Origin: Alphaproteobacteria bacterium
GTDB lineage: Bacteria > Pseudomonadota > Alphaproteobacteria > Rhizobiales > Hyphomicrobiaceae
Assembly: GCA_019137195.1 (NCBI GenBank)
Contig: JAGVSR010000107.1
Location: 62,001-126,000, forward strand
Direction: 5' to 3'
DNA: 64,000 nucleotides
Shown here piece by piece: positions 32,920-41,393 of this stretch (positions within the stretch are counted from its first letter, which is position 1; each line of letters begins with the position of its first letter). The notes under the pieces are model-generated. The model searched no databases. It had not been told where the DNA came from and worked only from the letters and a program-made list of their open reading frames with translations. The translations under genes were made by a program, and so were the position numbers.

Positions 32920-34458
32920 GTGGCGGCGAACGAGCGGGACAGCGGAGATAGCTGGGATGGCCACCGCAGCCTGGAGCCGCTCGGCATTATAGACATCGGC
33001 TCGAACTCGGTGCGGCTCGTCGTCTACGAGGGCGCAATCCGGGCTGCCGCGCCGATTTTCAACGAAAAGGTGCTGTGCGGCCTCGGGCGCGCGGTGGCGA
33101 CCACGGGGCGGCTCGGCAACGAGAGCACGGCACGGGCGCTCGCTTCGCTCGAGCGCTTTCACGCCATCACGCGCACGCTCGGCGTCAAGAACGTGCGTGC
33201 GCTTGCGACCGCCGCCGTGCGTGAGGCCGTCGACGGTCCGAATTTCATCGAGCGCGCCGAGCGGGCGGCCGGTGTGAAGATCGAGGTGCTGTCGGGCGAC
33301 AAGGAGGCGTCACTGGCGGCCTCCGGCATCCGTATGGGATTCTCCGATCCGAGCGGCATTGCCGGTGACCTCGGCGGCGGCAGTCTCGAGCTCATCGACA
33401 TCGACGGCGAAGCGCTCAACGAGCGCGCTACGCTGCCGCTGGGCGGCCTCAGGCTGCTCGACGTCAGCGGTGACAAGCTCGAAAAGGCCTACGCGATCGC
33501 CGGCGACGAGCTCAGGAAGCTGTCCTGGCTCGGCAAGGGCAAGGGGAGGCGGTTCTATGCGGTCGGCGGCACCTGGCGCGCACTCGCCAAGCTGCACATG
33601 GAGGCCCGAGACTATCCCTTGCGCGTGATGCAGGGCTATTCGATCCCGACCGCCGACGCGATCTCGTTCTGCGAGATGGTCCGGCGCTCGAAGAAGCTCG
33701 GTCAATTGCCCGGCATGTCCGAGATCGCGCGGGCGCGGCGCGAGGTGCTGCCCTACGGTGCGCTCGTGCTCGAGCGCACGCTCGAGGTCGTGCAGCCGTC
33801 GGAGGTGGTGCTGTCCGTGTTCGGCATCCGCGAGGGCCTGCTCTACGAGCTGCTGCCGAAGCACGAGAAGGCGCGGGATCCGCTTCTGTCGTTCTGCTAC
33901 GACTATGCGCGTATGCGCTCGCGATCGGTGGACCATGCGGTCGAGCTCTGCAGCTGGACGGATGCTCTTTTCTCCAACGGCGACACGGAGGAGACCTCGG
34001 ACGAGCGCCGGTTGCGCCATGCGGCGTGCCTGCTGTCGGACATCGGCTGGCGGTCGCATCCCGATTACCGTGGCGAGCAGAGCCTGAACCTCGTGGCGCA
34101 CGCGGGGCTCGCCGGCATCGACCACCCCGGGCGCATCTTTCTCGCGCTCTCGGTCTATTACCGGCACGCCGGCGGTGCGCCCGACGCGCCCGACCGGTTT
34201 TCGGAGCGGCTGCGCAATGCGGTGACGAAGCGTGTCGTGCGGCGGGCCCGCATCACGGGTGCGGCCATAAGGGTCGCTCACATGCTGTCGATCGGCATGC
34301 CGGGCGTCATCGACGAGTGCCCGCTCTCGCTCGGCAACAAGAAACTCACTCTCACGCTGCCGCCGGCCCATGCGGCGCTCGACGGCGAGCGGCTCCGCCG
34401 GCGCTTCGCGGCGCTGGCCGAGCTCGTCGGTCGGGAGGCGGAGGTGAGGAAGCCGTGA
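32920..34458 (+). CDS. ppx: Exopolyphosphatase (Ppx/GppA family)
   Basis: The product (512 aa) hydrolyses terminal phosphates of polyphosphate, or pppGpp to ppGpp. The actin-like ATPase fold has phosphate loop 1 GIIDIGSNSVRLVVYEG, a second glycine loop (GDLGGGSLELIDI), and an HD-type C-terminal region (LSDIGWRSHPDYRGEQ) found in the long form. A GTG at 32920 with GGGG upstream is preferred; the frame also permits a TTG at 32878, which has no ribosome binding site. It lies 117 bp after ppk. Ppx versus GppA preference cannot be separated by eye, but the ppk neighbour favours polyphosphate. Confidence 0.92.
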   Translation: MAANERDSGDSWDGHRSLEPLGIIDIGSNSVRLVVYEGAIRAAAPIFNEKVLCGLGRAVATTGRLGNESTARALASLERFHAITRTLGVKNVRALATAAVREAVDGPNFIERAERAAGVKIEVLSGDKEASLAASGIRMGFSDPSGIAGDLGGGSLELIDIDGEALNERATLPLGGLRLLDVSGDKLEKAYAIAGDELRKLSWLGKGKGRRFYAVGGTWRALAKLHMEARDYPLRVMQGYSIPTADAISFCEMVRRSKKLGQLPGMSEIARARREVLPYGALVLERTLEVVQPSEVVLSVFGIREGLLYELLPKHEKARDPLLSFCYDYARMRSRSVDHAVELCSWTDALFSNGDTEETSDERRLRHAACLLSDIGWRSHPDYRGEQSLNLVAHAGLAGIDHPGRIFLALSVYYRHAGGAPDAPDRFSERLRNAVTKRVVRRARITGAAIRVAHMLSIGMPGVIDECPLSLGNKKLTLTLPPAHAALDGERLRRRFAALAELVGREAEVRKP

Positions 34459-34540
34459 GGGGGCGGGGAAACAGGGGGTGCGGACTCGCTCCGCCTCGCC
34501 CATGTCTCCGCGCCCAACTTCCTTGTCGTCAGACGGCGAG

Positions 34541-34849
34541 TCAGAAGCCGCGGCGCGCGCCGTAGGCGTTGATGCAGGCCATGTAGGTGCGGTTGTCGCG
34601 GCCGATCAACTGGCAGACGTAGCGCTTGGTGTTGGGGTTGTCGCGGATCTCGGCGTCCGAAACCTTGATGCCGCGCTCGCGGGCGACCGCTCCGACCAGA
34701 TTATCCTGGCAGTAGGGCGTCGCGAGAGGCGAGCCGTTGACCATCTGATATCCGTTCCGGCAGACGATCTTTGCTTCGGCAGATCCGGCCGTCAGCGCTG
34801 CGAGCGACAGGGTTGCAAGGGCGGTCGCAAGGGTGATTTGGGCTTTCAT
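34541..34849 (-). CDS. Small secreted Cys-containing protein, unknown function
   Basis: The product (102 aa) has a clear signal peptide (MKAQITLATALATLSLAALT to about residue 26, GSAEA) and a mature domain of about 76 residues with four Cys (VCRNGYQMV, TPYCQDN, YVCQLIG, MACINAYG), probably two disulphides. The ATG at 34849 follows GGAGGACGC, a strong ribosome binding site. It stands alone, convergent with ppx and divergent from the CorA-like gene. Similar short proteins are found across Hyphomicrobiales with no assigned role. Confidence 0.82.
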   Translation of the reverse strand: MKAQITLATALATLSLAALTAGSAEAKIVCRNGYQMVNGSPLATPYCQDNLVGAVARERGIKVSDAEIRDNPNTKRYVCQLIGRDNRTYMACINAYGARRGF

Positions 34850-35044
34850 GCGTCCTCCAGTCGGCACCTCACGGAGCCGGTTTTCCAGGCTCCCCGGTGC
34901 AGAGCGTTCCAGGTTGCCAACAATATAGCAGTATCCGCGGTGACAGTTTAGGGCCGATCTTGACTCGGATTGCGACTTGTGCGGGACAAAGTGCGGCCGG
35001 GGCGCTATGGACGCAGCCAACGGAAATTCGGTCGAGGCGCCGAC

Positions 35045-36013
35045 ATGCTGACGATGTACGACAGGACGGGCCCGGGACTCGCTCGTCACAACGAAGCCGT
35101 CCCACCCGGCGCGGACACGATCTGGTTCGATCTGTTCGAGCCGACGGCCGAGGAGGACGCGTTTGTCGAGACGGCTCTCGGCATCTCCGTTCCGACTCGG
35201 GCCGAGATGCGCCAGGTCGAGGCCTCCAGCCGCTTCTACATCGAGGGGGGCGCCTGCTACATGACGGCGTTCGTGCTCAAGAACGTGGAGGATTCTGTCC
35301 CCGAAGGGTCGGCGATCACGTTCATCCTCGCCGGCCAGAAGCTGGTCACGGTGCGCTACGCCGACCCGAAGTCGTTTCCACAGTATGTCGCGCAAGCCGT
35401 GAAGGGCGCGGCCGGCTGCAGCTCGGGCTCGGATATCCTGGTCGGTCTCATCGAGACCCACATCGAGCGCATGGGCGACCTCATCGAGCGCATGCAGGAC
35501 GAGGTCGACACGCTCGCTGCCGGCATCTTCGACATGACTGGGAAGACCACGAAAAAGCGCCGCCTCGACGTCCTGCTGAGAGGCGTGGGCCGGGAGGGCG
35601 ACATCGCCGCCAAGGCGCAGGAGAGTGCCGCCTCGCTCGACCGGGTGCTGCATTTCCTCGAGCACAACGGCCGCAACGGGGCATGCAGCGCGGCCGAGCT
35701 CGAGCGTATCGACGTGGCGCAGCGGGACGTAACCTCGCTCCGGGAGCACATGCGGTTTCTGACCGACCGCATCCAGTTCCTGCTCGACGCCACGCTCGGC
35801 ATGATCACGACCGAGCAAAACCAGATCATCAAGCTCTTTTCGGTGATGGCAGTGATGATGATGCCGCCAACGCTGGTTGCGTCCGTCTACGGCATGAACT
35901 TCGAGAGCATCCACGAGTTCAAGTGGGAATATGGATACCTCTGGGCGCTAGGCCTGATGCTGGTGTCGGCGATCATTCCGTTTGCCTATTTCAAGCGCAA
36001 GGGATGGCTGTGA
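35045..36013 (+). CDS. CorA-like divalent cation transporter
   Basis: A 322-residue CorA-superfamily channel. A large cytoplasmic N-terminal domain is followed by a long coiled helix (about 150-250) and two C-terminal membrane helices (about 265-285 and 297-315). The selectivity signature YGMNF lies in the connecting loop (SVYGMNFESIHEF). A basic C-terminal tip (KRKGWL) is also typical. It should transport Mg2+, though ZntB-like members also have GMN-type loops. ATG at 35045 is the first plausible start; the gene is convergent with the exopolysaccharide operon 43 bp away. Confidence 0.92.
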   Translation: MLTMYDRTGPGLARHNEAVPPGADTIWFDLFEPTAEEDAFVETALGISVPTRAEMRQVEASSRFYIEGGACYMTAFVLKNVEDSVPEGSAITFILAGQKLVTVRYADPKSFPQYVAQAVKGAAGCSSGSDILVGLIETHIERMGDLIERMQDEVDTLAAGIFDMTGKTTKKRRLDVLLRGVGREGDIAAKAQESAASLDRVLHFLEHNGRNGACSAAELERIDVAQRDVTSLREHMRFLTDRIQFLLDATLGMITTEQNQIIKLFSVMAVMMMPPTLVASVYGMNFESIHEFKWEYGYLWALGLMLVSAIIPFAYFKRKGWL

Positions 36014-36056
36014 GCGGTCAAGTGCGGCTGGCGCCGATCGGAGCGTGCTCCGGCGC

Positions 36057-37361
36057 TCACGTCGACTGCGGCTTGCCGAGCTGGTGCCGAAGCGGCCCGT
36101 GAGCCAGCGCGTTCTGGCGGGTGCGCAAGGCGTTCAGTCCGGTGAGGAGCCGGTGGCGAATCCCGCCCGGCAGGCTCTCGGCCATATGTTTCAAGGGCTC
36201 CTGCAGGAGCTCGAGATAGAGTGTCCGGTATAGGCTTCCGGTCATTGTATTCGCGAACGCCCAATCCGCCGTGCCGACGCTTGCGTCCGCCCACTCGAGC
36301 TTGTAGGCGTCGGCCGGCGACATGAGGTCGAGGGTCGCGAAGCCCTCGTCGTAGCAGCGGCGGATCAGCTCCTCGAGCAGAAGCACGCCGGCGCCGGATT
36401 TCTCGTAGGCGATGTCGTAGGCGAAGACGTGCCCGGCGAGCCGGCGCTCGTGGCCGACGGCAACCATGGCGGCGATCGGCTTGCCATCGAGCTCGAGCGC
36501 CGAGACGCGATAGGCGAGGTCGGCCCCGGTGTGCTCGGCGAAGTCCTCGAAGAATGGGCCGATGAACGGGCAGCGCAGGCCTGAGGCGAGCATATCCTTG
36601 TGGTCGAGCCAGGCGCGCTTCAGCTCGATGGCGCGGCTCGTCAAGCGTCGGGCCTCGGGGCCGGGACCGACGTGGACGAAGGCGACCGTGCCCTGCTCGG
36701 AAAGCCGGCGCAACAGCCGACGGCGATTCTTCCTGGCCTTGCCGGAATAGCGCGTCTCGTAGGCTTCGAAGGAGTGTGCCGTCGCGAGGTCGAGGAACGG
36801 GGCCTGCATCTTGCGCGCGGAGTGGGCACCGATCTCGGCCAGGAAGGGGGTCACGGCCGCGTCGTCGCGGACTTTCCTCAGCGAGACGAGATCGGGCGCC
36901 AGCGTCTCGAGGACGAAGCGCCAGGACGAGCGGACGATCGGGCGAGCGTCCAGCATGTCGTCGACGAGAATGTCGCCGTACTGGCTCGCCGGCTCGCCCA
37001 TCCACATCAGGTGCTTCAGGCCGGCAATGCGGCGCATGACAAGTGGCCACACGAGGACGAGCTTGCCCTCGCGGCGTGCGGTGACCACGGCGAGGTGCAT
37101 GGCGCGGCCCTCGCCGGCGTCGTCGAGATAGTGGCGGGCCCAGGTGCGGTTCCAATCGAACGACTGGAATAGCTGATGCGAGCGTCCGGCGCGGGCGAAG
37201 AGCGCACGCCAGTCGTCTCCGAGCTCGTCAAGGCCTGCAAGGTCGGAGATCGTCCTGAACGAAACGAGCGGAGCGATGGCGGCCTCGTCGTGCGCCTTGG
37301 CGATCTGGCGAGCTTCGTCGGCCAGCACGGTCGCAAGCTTGCTTTCTAGCGCTGTCGTCAT
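36057..37361 (-). CDS. GNAT-superfamily (FemAB/BioF2-like) acyltransferase in the EPS operon
   Basis: A 434-residue cytoplasmic protein of the FemAB/CelD-like acetyltransferase group found in exopolysaccharide clusters. A first GNAT-like half (about 45-200; LFQSFDWNRTWARHY) precedes a second (about 210-400; YSGKARKNRRRLLRRL and IAAMVAVGHERRLAGHVFAYD, then GAGVLLLEELIRRC for acyl-CoA binding). It probably adds an acyl or amino-acyl group to a polysaccharide or its lipid-linked precursor. The start at 37361 overlaps the flippase stop as ATGA. It is the last gene of the operon. Confidence 0.85.
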   Translation of the reverse strand: MTTALESKLATVLADEARQIAKAHDEAAIAPLVSFRTISDLAGLDELGDDWRALFARAGRSHQLFQSFDWNRTWARHYLDDAGEGRAMHLAVVTARREGKLVLVWPLVMRRIAGLKHLMWMGEPASQYGDILVDDMLDARPIVRSSWRFVLETLAPDLVSLRKVRDDAAVTPFLAEIGAHSARKMQAPFLDLATAHSFEAYETRYSGKARKNRRRLLRRLSEQGTVAFVHVGPGPEARRLTSRAIELKRAWLDHKDMLASGLRCPFIGPFFEDFAEHTGADLAYRVSALELDGKPIAAMVAVGHERRLAGHVFAYDIAYEKSGAGVLLLEELIRRCYDEGFATLDLMSPADAYKLEWADASVGTADWAFANTMTGSLYRTLYLELLQEPLKHMAESLPGGIRHRLLTGLNALRTRQNALAHGPLRHQLGKPQST

Positions 37362-38821
37362 CGGTGGCCTCGCCAGAACGACCTCGAGAAGATGAACACG
37401 TCGAGCTTCAGCAGGCGGCGCGCGAAGCGCCAATTGAGGGTCGCGGCAGTGGAGAAGCCGGCTGCGGTCGCGACAGCGGCGCCGATGGTTCCGAACAGTG
37501 GAATGAGGATCAGGTTGAGCGCGACGCAGACGGCCGCGGCGGCGGCGAAGGAGCGCGCGCAGGCGCGCTGCTCGCCGAGCATGTTGAGCACCATCTCGGA
37601 CGGGCCCATGGCGGCACGGGCGAGGATGCCAACAGAGAGCACCATGATCATCGGGTAGGCGCTCACGAACTCGGGGCCGAAGAGCTCGAGGAGCGGGCGG
37701 CCCGCCGCGGCAACCGCGGCAACGATCAGGAGCGACGGCCAGAAGGTCCAGTGAACCGCCTCGCGCACGAGGTGGATCAGCGTATCGCGGTCGTCGGTGG
37801 CGCCCGCCGCCGCGATGCGTCCGGCGTAGGCGCTGCCGATAGCATAATGGACGAAGAGTGCGAGCGTCGTCGTTTTGGCGGCCGCATAGTAGACGCCGAT
37901 CTCGTGCGACGGCCGGAAGAGGTTCAACATCAGGACATCGGTGTTCTGCAGCAGGATCTCGCATCCGCCGACCGCGAGGAGCGGAAGCGAGATGCCGAGC
38001 CACTTCTTGAACGCGAACGTCTCGGGGCCGGGCGCTACGGTATTGCGGACGCAGCTCTGGATCATCAGCGTCTGAACGGCGGCCGCAATGGCGGTTGCGG
38101 CGAGCGCCGCGATCATGGCGAGAGAGGCGGTTCCGAGAATTTCGAATGCGTGCGCGCCGACCGCAAAGGCGAGCACGATCATGGGGCGCAGGATGTAGGG
38201 CGGGACGAGGCCGGCGAGCGCCCACGACTGTCCGCGTCCGATGCCGTCCTGGACGTCGGTCAAGGCGTAGAGGGGCAGGCAGGCCAGCATGAGAAGGATG
38301 GGCTCGACGAGATCGGGTCGCACGAGCGGGCCCGCGATCCAGACGGCGGCGGCGGCGGCGAGGGCTACCAGCGACGAGCTGGCGATCGCGAACAGGCGGC
38401 CGCCCTTCAGGAGGCCACGCAGCTCTTCCAGGTGCCCCGAGGCGATGTGCTGGGGCACCAGCCGCAGCATGGTCATGTTGAGGCCGAGGTGGGACAGGCC
38501 GCCGATGACGAGCACGGCGGTCCACAGCGAGACGTAAACGCCATAACTCGCGGCGCCGAGCCAGCGTGCGAGCAGAATTTGGGAGGCGAACAGGAGGCCT
38601 GCGCTTATGACACGGATGACGAATACGACGAGCGCGTTCTGGCGCATGTCGTTCGATCCCCCGTCCGGGAGGATGGCGGCAAGCGCTTCGTGCGTGGCGC
38701 GCCACCAAAGTGCAACGGTATCTCCGAGGGAGGCTGGCGGCGAGCCCCCGTGCGCGCTCCCTGGCATGGCGGCGGCAGGCCAGGCCGGGCTCTTGTCGGC
38801 TCGTGCGGGATTTAGGGTCAC
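37358..38821 (-). CDS. Oligosaccharide flippase (Wzx-like, MATE/MVF fold)
   Basis: The product (487 aa) has about twelve to fourteen hydrophobic helices. The family start NALVVFVIRVISAGLLFASQ leads into ILLARWLGAASYGVYVSLWT, typical of polysaccharide flippases that move lipid-linked repeat units across the inner membrane. The best start is a GTG at 38821: GGGAGG lies seven bases upstream and the codon overlaps the deacetylase stop as GTGA. This gives a soluble N-terminal extension of about 57 residues before the first helix, longer than usual; an internal ATG (MRQNALVV) could be an alternative. Confidence 0.88.
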   Translation of the reverse strand: MTLNPARADKSPAWPAAAMPGSAHGGSPPASLGDTVALWWRATHEALAAILPDGGSNDMRQNALVVFVIRVISAGLLFASQILLARWLGAASYGVYVSLWTAVLVIGGLSHLGLNMTMLRLVPQHIASGHLEELRGLLKGGRLFAIASSSLVALAAAAAVWIAGPLVRPDLVEPILLMLACLPLYALTDVQDGIGRGQSWALAGLVPPYILRPMIVLAFAVGAHAFEILGTASLAMIAALAATAIAAAVQTLMIQSCVRNTVAPGPETFAFKKWLGISLPLLAVGGCEILLQNTDVLMLNLFRPSHEIGVYYAAAKTTTLALFVHYAIGSAYAGRIAAAGATDDRDTLIHLVREAVHWTFWPSLLIVAAVAAAGRPLLELFGPEFVSAYPMIMVLSVGILARAAMGPSEMVLNMLGEQRACARSFAAAAAVCVALNLILIPLFGTIGAAVATAAGFSTAATLNWRFARRLLKLDVFIFSRSFWRGHR

Positions 38822-39918
38822 GACGACGCCTCCCGGGGCAGGGACGGAGCCGGAGCGGTTTGCGGCCGGCGCAGGCTGTTGACTGCGCGGACGAGCTTCC
38901 AGAGGCGGAAGGGCACGCCGGACAGCAGCGCGCGGACGTAGCGCTGATCCTGGTAGTCGCCGTTCAAGGAGCAGCGCGGCAGGGCCGTCAGGCTGCCAAG
39001 GTGATGATCGTCGATGAGGGACTTCCTCATGGTGACGGCGGTCTCGAAGCCCAGCTCGCGGGCGAGATCGAACTCGCGCCCGGCGGCGCTGTCCTCGTCG
39101 CCGTAGGGGTAGCAGAAGTGCCGGCAGGGGCGGCGGAGCTCGGCCTCCAGCCGCCGGCGCGAACCCGCCATCTCGGCCCGCGCCCGCTCGAGGCCGAGCT
39201 TCGCGAGGGCGTAGTGGCCGCTGGTGTGGGCGCCGAAGGATGCCAACGGGTCTTTTGCCATCTCGCGCAGCTCGTCCCAGCTCATGATGAGCTCGCGGCA
39301 CAATCCGCCGACATCGATTCCCGCCCGGCGGCACAACTCGCGGACGAAGGCGCGAGCCTCGTCCTCCTTCCTTTCTCTCAGTGCCCAGTAGATACGCTCG
39401 AAGGCCTGCTTCTTCTCGGCCAGCGTGCGGCAGGAGAGCGTCGGAGCGCTGCCGGGCGGAGAGACGCGGTCGAGGGCCCGGATCGCCCGCTCGAGCTCGA
39501 CCCACCAGATCTGGCCGGTGCCGTCGACGAAGGCCTCGGGCACGAAAATCGTATAGGGAACACGATGGCGGGTAAACACCGGCGCGGCGAAGTCGCGGTT
39601 GTCGCGGTAGGCGTCGTCGAGAGTGACGACCGCGAACGGCTCGCGCGCTCCCGAGGCGAGCAGGCGCGGGACGTCGTCGAGGGGGACGAAGCGGAACCCT
39701 TCTGCGCGGACGCTGACGATGGTCCGCTCGAGGAACTCGGGGGTTACCTCGAGCGGCGCATTGGGATCGAAGCCCGTCGGCTCGGACGGCTTGACGCGAT
39801 GGAGCGCGAAGATGACGCCCCTCGGGCGCAGGTAGCGGCCAGCGAGCCGGTCGAGGCCGGAGCGGCAGATGAGCTCCAGCGCCAGCCTGACGGACGGCTC
39901 TCGCACTATCGGTTTCAT
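38818..39918 (-). CDS. Polysaccharide deacetylase (NodB domain)
   Basis: The product (366 aa) belongs to carbohydrate esterase family 4. The metal site and catalytic base appear as VTLDDAYRDN (Asp-Asp) and the HxxxH motif in GAHTSGHYALA; a further conserved block is RHFCYPYGDEDSAAGREF. No signal peptide is evident, so it may act on lipid-linked or cytoplasmic intermediates. It is coupled to the flippase by GTGA overlap and separated from the O-antigen ligase gene by 203 bp, the only sizeable gap in the cluster. Confidence 0.9.
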   Translation of the reverse strand: MKPIVREPSVRLALELICRSGLDRLAGRYLRPRGVIFALHRVKPSEPTGFDPNAPLEVTPEFLERTIVSVRAEGFRFVPLDDVPRLLASGAREPFAVVTLDDAYRDNRDFAAPVFTRHRVPYTIFVPEAFVDGTGQIWWVELERAIRALDRVSPPGSAPTLSCRTLAEKKQAFERIYWALRERKEDEARAFVRELCRRAGIDVGGLCRELIMSWDELREMAKDPLASFGAHTSGHYALAKLGLERARAEMAGSRRRLEAELRRPCRHFCYPYGDEDSAAGREFDLARELGFETAVTMRKSLIDDHHLGSLTALPRCSLNGDYQDQRYVRALLSGVPFRLWKLVRAVNSLRRPQTAPAPSLPREASS

Positions 39919-40121
39919 GCGGGTCGCGTCAGTCCTGCCGGTCCAAGAAGGTCAACGCGCTCACGACTCTCGCGATGCGCGGACATGAAGGTTGATGGCC
40001 TGCTAATCTAACCGCCGCATCTCGCGGAGAGCTTAATTCGGCACCGTGTGCGGACGGTCTCTCGGAAGCTTGGTTTTCGCAGTCTCTACAGCCGTCGCAT
40101 GCCGGGACATTCCGGGTGGCA

Positions 40122-41393
40122 TCATCCATGGCGTGCCTCCGTGCCGCGACCTGGGCGCAGCCGTGCCTGAGGCAGGCGGACTTGCGCATCGGCGAGCCCC
40201 CAGACCAGTGCCATCATGAGGAAGAAGTGACGCCAATGGTCGCTGTCGATGATGATGCCTTCGAACGCCAGTGCCGTGAACGACGCCGCGGCGACGACTA
40301 GCGGTCCCTGCAAGTAGCCGTTGCGGAGGGACATCCATAGGCCGGCGACCGTAGTGCCGACAACGGAGGCGATGTAGAGCAGTCCACCGAGCCAGCCGGC
40401 GTTGAGGAACATCGTGAGATAGACGTTGTGCGGCTCCTCAGGGTGATAGATGTCGCGGAAGGTGTGGGTTCCGATGCCGAGCGGATGGTCGAGGACGAGA
40501 CGGCGCGCTTTCTCCTGGCCGCCGAAGCGGCCCTCGGGCCCATGGTCGTAGGTCTGGTCCATGTTGGCGCGCTGCTCGAGCAGGGCGCGCACCTGGGGCG
40601 CCTGGATCGCGGCGCCGAGGGCTACGAGAAGGCCCACGGTGCCGACCATGACGACGACGCCGAAGCGCTGGAAATCGCTTCTCCTGCGCGAGCGTACGAA
40701 CAGGATCCAGGCCAGAAGCGCGACCGAGAGCACTGCGGCGATCCAGGCGCCGCGCGAGAAACTGATCAAGAGCCCGACGGCGAGCGGCATGGCGACGGCG
40801 GCGGCCACGACGGCGCGCGCCGGGGGCTCGCGGAGCATGATCCAGGCGAGATACGTCAGGGCCGGCACAAGGGCGGCGCCGAACACGTTCGGATCCTTGA
40901 AGGTGCCGCGGGCGCGATCGTACTCGGTGAATAGGTCGTAGGTGCCGGGCACGACGCCGAAGTAGCCGACGATGGCGGCAAAGGTGGCGAGGAGGCACGC
41001 CAGAACGTAGCACCACATCACGAGCGTGAAGCGCGGCAGCGGATCTGCGGTGACGTAGGCTGAGACAGCGACGGCGCCGGCAACCAGGTAGAGTGTCACG
41101 AGCTGGTGCTTGATTGCCGTGTCGAAGTTGGCCGATAGCGCGGTGCCACCGATGCCGAGGGCGAGGATCACGAGCCAGGCCGCGATGTTGAGGAGCGCCG
41201 CGCGCCCGATGCGGCCGGCGCCGAGGACCGGGACGGCGAGCACCACGCCCATCATGAGGACGTCGGCGACGGCGGGCTCGGAGAAGACGATGGTAGAGGT
41301 CACCGTCGCCAGTGCCACGGCCAGGGAGGCCAGCGTTCCGGCACGGAACGTCCAGCCTTTGGCATCAGCGGCCATGGCGGTCTCAGTAGGCAT
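40122..41393 (-). CDS. O-antigen ligase/polymerase family protein (Wzy/WaaL-like)
   Basis: A 423-residue membrane protein with about eleven to twelve helices and the Wzy_C periplasmic loop pattern: RGTFKDPNVFGAALVPAL upstream, then DHPLGIGTHTFRDIYHPEEPHNVYLTMFLNAGW-like sequence (key residues H-N-x-Y at the loop exit). In an EPS cluster with a Wzx-like flippase it is most likely the repeat-unit polymerase. Its start overlaps the upstream sugar-transferase stop by 11 bp. Confidence 0.88.
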   Translation of the reverse strand: MPTETAMAADAKGWTFRAGTLASLAVALATVTSTIVFSEPAVADVLMMGVVLAVPVLGAGRIGRAALLNIAAWLVILALGIGGTALSANFDTAIKHQLVTLYLVAGAVAVSAYVTADPLPRFTLVMWCYVLACLLATFAAIVGYFGVVPGTYDLFTEYDRARGTFKDPNVFGAALVPALTYLAWIMLREPPARAVVAAAVAMPLAVGLLISFSRGAWIAAVLSVALLAWILFVRSRRRSDFQRFGVVVMVGTVGLLVALGAAIQAPQVRALLEQRANMDQTYDHGPEGRFGGQEKARRLVLDHPLGIGTHTFRDIYHPEEPHNVYLTMFLNAGWLGGLLYIASVVGTTVAGLWMSLRNGYLQGPLVVAAASFTALAFEGIIIDSDHWRHFFLMMALVWGLADAQVRLPQARLRPGRGTEARHG